Part shown: positions 1-10,170 of the stretch, in pieces
How the letters are laid out: every line of letters starts with the position of its first letter
Position numbering within the stretch: the stretch's first letter is position 1
Assembly (NCBI GenBank): GCA_029224185.1
Contig: CM055196.1
Coordinates: forward strand, 7,667,927-7,731,926
Direction of reading: 5' to 3'
Length of the DNA stretch: 64,000 bases
From: Karalla daura
Lineage: Eukaryota > Chordata > Actinopteri > Chaetodontiformes > Leiognathidae
Notes under the pieces: model-generated
Told to the model about the DNA's origin: nothing
Seen by the model: the letters and a program-made list of their open reading frames with translations, nothing else
The model's database searches: none
Position numbers and translations under genes: made by a program

Positions 1-554
1 ATTTAACTTTTAACCTCACAGCATCTCGACAGCCGTGTTTAGGGGATGGAGGACACTATTGGACGCCATTAGCACGTGAAGAATGTGATCGTGGCCTGGC
101 CGGGTTAAGAGAAGTGAAAGGAAAATATGCTTTCAAGTCCACTGCAGCGAGGGGAGGATGAGCACGCCGGGAGTTTGTATTTTACGGAATGTCAAACATG
201 TTTGATATTTTAGCTCTTAAAGGGTCGAGTAAATGTTAAATGTTAGTAGTTAGTCATTCTAACCACTAACAGACAAAGTGGACCGTCTGTCCATGAAGCT
301 CTCTAGCTTTATCTTCATCACACCCTCTCCATCCCAGACAGCATTTAGAAAAAAAATCACGTTGACCTCCCAAGAAAAACAAATCAACATTGGATATAAA
401 TGATCTAAACAACGTTATAAATATTTCAGCGCGAAAACCATGTGGGATTTGTCAAGTCAAACAAGCTCACGCTCGCCAGGACACGCTGGCTGGATGTGTG
501 TTTTACTGCATGAGCCGAATCGACCCCGATGATATTCATGTTCAGTCTTGGATC

Positions 555-593
<39 letters not shown>

Positions 594-626
594 GCTGCTC
601 CCACACACACACATACACACACACAC
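555..626 (+). repeat. (TG)n followed by (CA)n, self-complementary
   Basis: A TG run (555-591) is followed ten bases later by a CA run (601-626). The pair can fold back on itself through the GCGGCTGCTC spacer. Confidence 0.9.
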
Positions 627-1207
627 GCACCACCACATGCTGAGAGATTAACTGGAGACTAATGAAGTCAACACGTCGGCCTGGCACACTCCCACACAGC
701 GCAGACAGTAGGAATCGTGTCACTCAGACGCTCCTTCCCCTCAGCGCCGGCCCGTCAGTCAGTCAGTCAGTCAGTCAGCGCGATTAAACACGTGAGGCGG
801 ACACCGTAAACACCGCGTCCGGATGAAAGGAAAATTGATGCTTTTTGCTCAACCAAAAACAAGTCCCGCTTTGATCAACCGTCCCGTCTTGAAGGCTCTA
901 CGCGCTCGTGTGTGATGTAGGCGAAACGGCCTCCTCCTCTCCTCTGTCAGCCGGGGACGACGCGTTACTTTCCACTGATCTCACAGCTCTGCGTCTGCTC
1001 TGACACAACCGTCACAAAACACCAAAAGGTGTGCCGCAGCTTTAACATCGACTGAATGCGGCGTGATGTCAGTAGCAAGTACAGTACAAACCGCCGCAAT
1101 GAGAAAGAATACACTGTAAGCACGGGTTCCTCTCAACCACCTCGACTCTTTGCTCCGAGGTAGATCAGTCCATCTGGATTTTGCCAGAATTGCCAGACAG
1201 TCAGTCT

Positions 1208-1208
1208 G

Positions 1209-1259
<51 letters not shown>
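1208..1259 (+). repeat. (CA)n microsatellite
   Basis: About 25 CA units in bcar1 intron sequence. Confidence 0.95.
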
Positions 1260-1261
<2 letters not shown>

Positions 1262-3117
1262 CAGCCATGCCATGTGTTGTTGGAATCCGGTTCAGTGGGG
1301 GGTAGTGTGTGTTGCTGCTCTCCTGGAGACATGTCCACCCCCCCCTGCTCCACCCGCACTAATCTGTTAAGACCCCCGCGCTGCCTCTCGGTGCCTTCTC
1401 TGCGTGTGCGTGCGTGTGCGTGCGTGTGTGTGTTGCCACATGCCCCACATAGTTGGCATGGCATTCACAGGCTGTGGCTCCAACTCTCGCTCATTCATTC
1501 TCTCCCCGTGGCCGCTCGTCTTTGTGTTTGTGCTCCTTTGTCTTGCTGGTCGCTGCAGCGTTTACACTTTAACTCCTTACAGTGGAGGTGGAGGGGGTGG
1601 TGGGGGGGGGGGGCTACAAGTCAGAGCAATCGCTGTCTGACGTCCAACTCTGGTCTCAGGTCAGACATCCGTCCCCATGGTTTCTGTGCTTTACCGAAAC
1701 ACGAACATCACAGACCTGGTCGGACACCAGTCTTCGGTATTTGCAAAAACAGAAACAGAAGTAAGAGTTCAAATGAAACAATTCATTTGAATGCAAACAA
1801 TTGTTTGTTGGTGTATTTTAGCGTAAAGTGTGCCCTGCCCGTCGGGGAATGCAGCAGTCTGAGCGTATGCACACAGTGTCTGAGCCTGAGCAGGCAGAGT
1901 GGGAGCAGAGTATAGATTAGGATCTGAGGCAGCCATGTCCACCAGCTGAGACAAACCACCCAACCCTCCTACTGTAATTAGGCCTCTCTCTCTCTCTCTC
2001 TCCCTCTCTCTGTCTATTTTTTACCCCCGCATTTTCCCTTTGAGCTCCACATCTGCGCCGTAAAGATTTATTTTCGCCCGCTGCAGCTTCACGTATAGAA
2101 AGCCTATTTTTCTCCCTGTGTGGCTCCCGTGGTCATTTTGAAGCCGGGGGCATCGTATGCACCGCAGCGGGCGCCGTATGGGAGGACATTTCTCCCCGCT
2201 TTTCTGTTCCTGGACCAAACCCACTATCGGAGCACGTTCCCATCAGAAACGAGGAGGAGAGAGCGAAAGAGGAGCCGGGGAAGACGGGGAGAGGCTGCTC
2301 CTGCTGGCAGGGAGGGAGCCAGGCTGCTCAGACCAAAGGTCATCTGTCCGACCATGACTTATGCACAATGAACAAAAGAAGCATCCTCGCTGCTTGTGCC
2401 GCACGCCATGCTGCGTGTCTGTCGTGTGCGCGTGCGTGCGCGTGTTTGCGCACATTTGCATGCGGAGGAATTCTGCTTAAGTGAATCCTCATAAATAAAT
2501 GTCTGACGGCATTTTATTGTTGGTAGGTCAGAGTCGCTGCAGATTTTATGAGGCCACTGATTTATTCTGAGAACGCGACACGCACCGAGTTTCCTCCTCT
2601 GCCGCATATGTAGGTCAGTAAATCTCAAAGTATACAGCCGTCCTCGGGCCACGGGCTCCGTGACGAGACACGCAAAGAGACAGGGCCGCGCGGGGACGCG
2701 CTGCTGCTGCTGGTGAGTGACAGAGAGAGAGAGAGGGGGGGGGGGGAGGGGGGGGGGGGGCAGTGAGTCACCGTCCACACTGTCGAAATCGAGTCCGGCT
2801 CAGCCCCGGCGTTGGGGATGAAACCATTTCATTCGAAACAAGAGGGAAGGCGGCGCTTTGAGAGCGCTTTGTGAGATGAAAGATCCCTGAAATACCTCAG
2901 ACGTAACTCAGTAGTGGTAATTATCTGCCAGAAGACGCCAAAAATAGATAAAAGTGCCTACCAAGGTTTTTTTTTTTATATAGTCGTCTGCCCTGAGCGA
3001 GGTAAAAAATAAACCGGGGCGCTTGATCAGTTTGTGTTTTGACAACTCAGAGGTGCTATCACTACTGCAGGGGCTTCTTGTAGGTACAGTACAGCACAGA
3101 GCCAGGTCCAGGAGTTT

Positions 3118-3279
3118 GTTAGCTTAGCTTAGCTTAGGTTAGCGTAGTTTAGCGTAGTTTATCTCATCTTATCTTATCTTAGGTTAGCTTAGTTTAGATT
3201 AGCTTGGCTTAGTTTAATTCATCTTATGTTATCCTATCTTATCTTAGCTCAGTTTAGCTTAGCTTAGCTTAGTTTAGCA
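3118..3279 (+). repeat. Imperfect TTAGC/ATCTT pentamer array
   Basis: About 160 bp built from five-base units (AGCTT, AGTTT, ATCTT, AGGTT) in bcar1 intron DNA. A shorter relative lies at 49,008-49,035. Confidence 0.9.
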
Positions 3280-3988
3280 GGAGACATCAGGACACAGTTA
3301 ACCAGGCTCTGTTCGTTATAGCGACTCGAGAGCAGTCACCAGGGTCACGCGGTGACGCCATCAAATAGCCGTGTGCTTCGTAGAGGGAGCGTTGTCTTAA
3401 TTAAGAGTGCATTCGGCGGACGATACTCCCCCTGCGCAGAGCGTAATATGCGTGTACACACGGGCGAGATGAAGGTTAAAAAGCCGTCTGTAGCCAAAGC
3501 GTTGGGTGGAAACGCGGATTTAATGTGTGTATATTCTCCAGAGTGAACGCGGACAGATAATCAATAAGTTAAGAGTTATCAATCTGACACCAGGCTGAGG
3601 CAGAGGCAGGGGTGTGTGTGTGTGCGCGTGTGTGTGTGTGTGTGTGTGTCTGCAAGACACATCTGGCACTTAGCCAGGGGTCATCAATACTGTTGAGAGC
3701 TTTCTGACGACGAGGGCTAGCGCTGTGAGCGCGAGCGTGTGCGGGCGCGTGCGACGCGGTGAGAATTAGAGCGAAAGCCGGAATCAAAGCCTCGTCGTTT
3801 TTAGAAATCTGATCCTGTCTCTTTACCGCCGGCGGCGGCGAAACGATTCCTCCGCAAACACTTAATTGTTGTGATTCCCCTTCCTGCGGAGAGAGTGTGT
3901 TCAGAGGCGCGTGAGCGGAAGGCTGAGCGAGTGTGAGCAGACAGAGGCAGATTAATACAGACAGGCTGTCAAATGGATGGTTTTATCA

Positions 3989-3989
<1 letters not shown>

Positions 3990-4031
<42 letters not shown>
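3990..4031 (+). repeat. (TG)n microsatellite
   Basis: About 21 uninterrupted TG units in bcar1 intron sequence. Confidence 0.95.
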
Positions 4032-4032
<1 letters not shown>

Positions 4033-5231
4033 TCCCACACAGCTTACCTCTGACAGCTGGGGAGCTGAACAAATGTTATCGGAGCGCCTCCATTAATCAG
4101 AGTCGGGGGCTGAGTGTGATGAAACGATGATTTGACTTGCAAACAGCCATCCAGGAAGTTAGGTCTGCCGCTGATGATGAGTACCTGCAGTCGAACAATT
4201 ACCTCAGCAGCCACACACGTGATGACACATTATTTTATGTCATCTCCTCCCCTTTAGGAAAACGTGGTTTCGCTTTTATGTGGCTCGCGCAATGAAATTT
4301 AATTAACACTTGCCACAGGCTGGGTATCACCCTATTAAGTAGCCTTATTTTGATATACAGTCGTATCCGACCTCTAGGAAAATGATCCTGCCGTCTCTCC
4401 GTTGCCCGAGTCGGATAAGGAGACCGATCTCACTTTCATCTCTCTGCAGAGGCCGATAAGGGGACGCTTGGCACGCGGTAATTTACTGTAATGTCTGGAC
4501 TAAAGAGCAGAGGGGAGCCCCCGGTGTGGCTCCGTAAAACGTGAATCAAGCGCTCCTCCCCAGCTTGTAAAAGAAGCGGCGACGTCCCAGGCTCCTCGGG
4601 CTTGTGTCGCTTTAAGCAGCGCATGGAAACGTCACGGACCTGGCCGCGACAGCGCAGAGGAGAGATGAAAGGATGGTGACTGTGCTACTTTCACCCCGTG
4701 TGTGTGTGTGTGTGTGTGTTGTATACCGCAGCTGTTGTGTTTTCCCAGGCCGGCTGGTTGACTCTACACTCCAACCCTATAATACACAGTTTAAACAGGC
4801 ACACAATGGGGCAGCCTGGTTCCCACGACAACTACGACAGGACCCCCCGTTCTGTTTTTATTGCCCGTGTGTGTGTGTCTGTGTCAGCAGCTTTTTTTTT
4901 CTCCCCCTTTTTTCTTTTTTCTTTTTTTTTTAATGAGACAGAACAACCTTAAGTCTCTGCTCATGCGGTGTGAAGGAGCAGTAAATTCCCGCTCTGAGGT
5001 GCAGGCGCCCTTTAGTCGGAGCCCGGTCGCGACTGGATGCTGCATTGTGACCCTCGCAGGTTGCCATAGACACAGCAACACAAAGTTAATCGTACCGAGA
5101 ATGTGACTTACTTACTGCTAGTTTCGATCCGTCCTCTTGCCATCAGGTGTTGCTGTCATGACCATACTATGTGTATGTGTGTGTGCGTTCCTCACACCTC
5201 CAACCTTATGTGTGTTGCTGTGTGTTTACAG

Positions 5232-5381
5232 GTGGTGGTGCCCACTCGGGTGGGACAGGTGTACGTGTACGACACGGTGAAATCGGAGCAGGACGAGTAC
5301 GACGTCCCGCCCAGGCATCAGCCCTCCAGCCAGCAGGAAATCTACGACGTGCCGCCCACCCGCCAGCAGTACAACACACAG
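5232..5381 (+). CDS. bcar1: bcar1 exon, start of the substrate domain in this window
   Basis: 150 nt, phase 0 at both ends, flanked by TTTACAG and CAG|GTACAT. It encodes VVVPTRVGQVYVYD and two YDVP motifs (DEYDVPP, EIYDVPP). It matches the exon that follows the SH3-containing exon of mammalian BCAR1. Confidence 0.93.
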
Positions 5382-5980
5382 GTACATCACTAGCACGACG
5401 CTCCAGCCACAGTCGAGGCAGCTAAGCTACTGTAAATAGATCAACTTTGTCACATGTAACAGGTAAAGAAAAACGCTTTATCTCTCAGTATTATCACCTA
5501 GAACAAATCTGATCCAACTGTTTGTATAAAACTTTTTTTTTAATTAATTCCCAGGATCTAAATGAGACACTTGAAATGAGACAAATTGAATTTTTGGAAA
5601 TCAACTTCATTCTTTTTACTGAATTTGTGTTTTAGGATCATATTGAAAAATCATTGCGGTTGAGGTCGTGAAAATCTTGTTATTTTGGTCATGGCTAAAG
5701 CGGTGGCAGCTACATAGGTGTTTACAGGTGTGTTAGGGTAGGTACATTCACATATAGTGGTGAGTCACATCAGAGCATTGTATTCTAGTCCATAAAACAC
5801 ACACGCACGTACTGTTTTCTTTTTTTATTGGCTGTGAGGAAACATTCAACCTCTCCCTCTCTAAATATTAGATCTACCTTCAGGGATGGTCATTTATATG
5901 TGATTTCACACATATATAGGTCAGTTTCATTCCCTGCTTTTCCACACACTCCATCCACAATGTTTCTGCTTGATAAGCAG

Positions 5981-6022
<42 letters not shown>

Positions 6023-6485
6023 CCACACACTCTCCGAGGCACACGGTCAAAATTAACAGAGGAGAGCCTCGATGCTGACAAGCAAGAAGAGAAAGGTCAC
6101 TCACATACAACCGCAGCAAAATGAGAGCTGGAGTCGCAGGAGGAGGAAGAGGAAGAGGAGGGGGGAAAATGAGGTGTAGGAGGAAGAAGGGGCGCAGCAG
6201 GAGCGGGAGGAGGAGGAGGAGGAGGAGCAGCAGCGAGAGGAATGAAGTGTGACGAGAGGCGCGGTGACATTGAATGATGAGGAAAACGAGGGACGGGAAG
6301 ATGAGGAAGACGTGTGGCTGTAATAACAGACGTAGCTGGGGGCTCTCATTCCTGACGTGGAGACTGTGTGAGAGGTGGAGAGTGAACGCTCCGCCACACC
6401 GGCCACTTCATCATCAAAAACCACTGGCTTGACTCATTTTTACACTCCGATTTAGATATTCTGTCTTCTGTGTGTGCGTGTGTGT

Positions 6486-6557
<72 letters not shown>

Positions 6558-9500
6558 TCTGGGGCAGGAAGTTGTCTCTGAGTGTGAGAGAGAGACAGGG
6601 AGACGGCTTGGCTGGAGGACAGTGAGGACGGAGGCGGCCAGGGTGGCTGTCTCACAGGGACAGGAACCGCAGAGGTTCAGATTCCGGGGATGGCTCTGGG
6701 CGCACTCTTAACCTCCTTTTCCGTCCTCCTCCTCCTTTGCTTTTCCTCTGTCCAGCCGTTCGTACCCGCCCGTCTCTCCCCCTCCCCTCTCTCAACCTTA
6801 ACCCGTCTTGACTTCCTCCTGCCCCCAGCCCGTTGTCCTGCTGTTCACCTGCTTTTTCTCCTCCCCTCTTGTCCTTCCTTCTCCATCCCTTTCACCTCTT
6901 CAACAGCTCTGCACAGCTTTTCCCTTTCCCCCCCGTTCCCCTCTACCCCTCTAAACAAAGGCAGCGGATGTAATGCCGGCGATCATGTAAAAGCCTGTTT
7001 CACGGCCGAGTGTGTAAGCGTGTGTAATTGAGGGTGCAGTTCATAATTCCTGTGGCTGCGTGAGGTCACGTTCGCGTCTCTCCCGGGGTGTTTTGTGTTA
7101 CGGATTACTCTCCGATCCCGCTCCTAATAAATCCAGGTGCTTTGGAGGGGCCGTCAGGACCCATGAAGCCCGTCTGAATGTGCCGCAGCTCTGCTCGCAT
7201 CGCATGCGGCCGAGAGCCGAGCAGCATCACGCTCGACTGGACCCGCGCCGGTCATCCCATCAGACAGGCAGCGTCTGCGCGCTGCCCATTAGTGTTTTCA
7301 TTTAGCCAATACATAACAGCCAGATGTGTCCTGTTGCAGCCAGAAGCCCGCTCACAATTTGCAATCTATAGCTTCCGGAGGGGACCGACCGGTGAGCGCG
7401 CAGGATTTCACACTTGCGCTCAGAGCAGAGGCTGATCTTTCCCCTCGCACCCCTCCGTGGGCTCCGACGAAGCCGCGGTCCACGTCGAGGTCTCTCTCTT
7501 TTTGTGTCACCGTTGCGCAGGAGACGGGAGAAAACAGCAGCTGCTTCTGACGCGTTCGAAATGATCACCACATCTGGCACCAACACCCACGCCGAGTCAT
7601 TTACATCTCCCCACTTGCCAATTACGGAGCAGGAGAGTTTGTGTGTGCGTGCGTGTGTGTGCATGCATGTAACAACATGTTGTTTATGACCCTCTCTCCC
7701 TCTCTCTCTCTCCCTCTCTCTCTCTCCCTCTCTCTCTCCAGGTGTATGACACCCCTCCCATGGTGGTGAAGGGGCCCTCCAGTGGTCAGGACATATATGA
7801 CACCCCAGCAAGCACAGAGAAGAACACGCAGCAGACGGTAACAGGCTTTCCGTCCGGAGCCAGGGCTTTGATAGACAATACGCCTCCGCTTTGCTCCCAT
7901 TGGTTATGGGCATTATCTAGAACATTAATCTGTAAAACGCGACTGGGCTTCCTTTGTGGAAGACCACAGACAAGTGAAATGGTTCGAGCAAAAAGATTTG
8001 ATTAAATTACGCCACATTAAACGTGAAAAATGGTTTGGAACGTGCTTGAAAATGCTTGAAATCTGATAATTTACAGTGACTCAACAAGTGTAGATAGCAA
8101 GCAATGAGGTGTCACAATCAGTAAAAGTAAATGAGTACAGTTTTTTAACCATTTTATTCGGGTTGTTTATTGGAAAGCACCATAGATTTTATTATGATGT
8201 CATAAAAGTGTAAATAGTAATTGCTCGGAGTATTTGTATGATTATATTACTTACCACAGCTTCAGGGTGCTGGCACCTCCTTCCTCTTATGAATAATTTG
8301 AATAAGTAAATGATTATTAGACCTCAATCTGCATAGTCTCTAAACTCTGTAACCCCGTCTCTCTCTCTCTCTCTCTCTCTCCCCTCCAGGTCTATGACTT
8401 CCCCCCATCTGTCAGCAAAGACGTCCCGGATGCGCAGCCCATCCGGGAGGAGACCTACGACGTGCCGCCCCATTTTGCCAAGCTCAAGCCCCCGGTGGCG
8501 GTGCCCACCAGCCAGTACCTGCACAACAGCCTCAACGAGGACGACGAGCCGCCCATCCCGGAGGACGTGTACGACGTGCCGCCCCCCATCCTGACCGACA
8601 AGCACTACCACGGGGAGCGGCCGGCGCCCCAGGAGATCTACGACACCCCGGCCAGCCTGCGGACCGGAGGTCACCCCACGCAGGATGTGTACGACTTCCC
8701 GCGGGAACGCGAGGAGAAGGGAGGGGACAGGAGAGACCACTACGTCTACGACGTGCCGCCACAGGTAGGGACTCCAGAGACTAGGATTTACACACTTTGC
8801 ACATCCACGATATCAAAGTGCGTCCTGCCTGAGCCCGTCCGCTGTTTTCCAGGTGGTGCGGGACGCCCAGTCCACCAGCGAGGAGCTGACCATGTCCTTC
8901 AAGCGTCTGTCCGCCTCCAGCACGGGAAGCACGCGCTCGAACCACTCCGCCTCGTCCTTAGACATGGTCCCGGTGCGCGACACCTCCTCCTGCTCCTCCT
9001 CCTCCACGGCCGCCCCCATGCCGGGGAAACCCCTCATCCTGGACCTGGAGCAGGCCATGGAGCGCCTGTCGCGGCTGCAGCAGGCGGTGGAGTCCGGCGT
9101 CTCCCTCATGATGTCCTTCATCACGGGGAGCTGGAGGAGCCCGGCTCACCTGGAGGGCAACCTCCAGGCCATCCACCAGGCGGCCGACCGGGTGCGCGCC
9201 AACGTGCGGGACTTCCTGGAGTTCGCCCGCGGCGCCGTGGCCAACGCCGCCCAGGCCACCGACCGAACGCTGCAGACCAAGCTGGGCCGGCAGGTGGGCA
9301 AGATGGAGGAGGTGTTCCAGAGCCTGATCCGCCACAGCCAGAGCCTGGACGCCATCTCCTGGTCGCCGGCCGCCCTGTCGGCCGCCCCGCCGCCGGGCGG
9401 CGACGACCTGGACCGGCTCATCATGACGGCGCGGGGCATCCCCGACGACGCCAAGCAGCTGGCCTCCTTCCTGCACGGCAACGCCTCGCTGCTCTTCAAA

Positions 9501-10131
9501 CGGACCAACCGGCAGCAGCAGCAGCTGCCGCTGCCCCCCATCCCCGGGGAGATGGGCGGTCACGTGACGGGCTCGGGGAGCGGCAGCTACCAGGGGGGCG
9601 AGAGGGCCAACATCCAGTCGCGGCCGCTGCCCTCGCCGCCAAAGTTCACAGCTGCAGAGGAAGAGGAAGGAGTGGACAGGCCGTACGAGACCACAGAGGA
9701 AGGCTGGATGGAGGACTACGACTACGTCCACTTACAGGTACACACACACACACACACTGTGAGGACGTTTCATTGTCCCTGGAGTTCTGAGAAACCAAGA
9801 GGATTAAACTTCCTGGAACCTGACGAATGAGCAGTAAATGTTCTGATCGAATCTTTTTAGTTTTTTGTTGTACACTCTTTGCATTCTTAGACTCTTCTGA
9901 ATTCTGGCAGTGACTCCATTTTATTTTGTATTTAAGACGCTTTATGCCACACTTTTATTGTTGTGTATGAGTGTGAACAGAGAAAGTACAGCCTCACAGC
10001 AGCCACCTGATACTGCGTTAGACCACAGAAGTAGCTGCATCACTAAAAGTTCCCTCATTTAACAAAGTTAAAAGTGATGAAGTCAGCTTAGTGGACCCCG
10101 CGTGTGTGTGTGCGCGTGTGTGTTTGTGTGT

Positions 10132-10170
<39 letters not shown>

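Larger units (their letters stand above)
1..5231 (+). other. bcar1: bcar1 intron (3' part of the intron before the first exon seen)
   Basis: No exon can be supported here. The stretch ends at a TTTACAG acceptor (5225-5231) before the first exon. It holds CA/TG microsatellites at about 555-626, 1208-1259, 3611-3651 and 3990-4031, a G-rich run at 2733-2761 and an AGCTT/TTAGC pentamer array at 3118-3279. An upstream exon carrying SH3 and DIYQVPP-type repeats was looked for and not found. Confidence 0.7.
5382..7741 (+). other. bcar1: bcar1 intron, repeat-rich
   Basis: No exon seen. It contains a (CA) run at about 5984-6020, a GA-rich purine tract at about 6135-6240, a (GT) run of about 36 units at 6470-6543, and a CT-repeat polypyrimidine tract at 7690-7739 just before the acceptor. 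Confidence 0.7.

Noticed and set aside
4798..4860. MGQPGSHDNYDRTP as a possible extra bcar1 exon
   Set aside because: No match to the family, no good acceptor/donor pair, and it runs into a T-rich tract.
6690..7031. Open frame starting MALGALLTSFSVLLLL, looking like a signal peptide
   Set aside because: Comes from pyrimidine-rich intron sequence; low-complexity Ser/Pro/Leu with no conserved domain or splice context.
8462..9790. Long open frame (over 400 codons) overlapping two bcar1 exons
   Set aside because: It runs through an intron in a shifted frame over GC-rich exon DNA. The conserved p130Cas protein lies in the other frame, and the translation here is Arg/Pro/Ala-rich with no homology.
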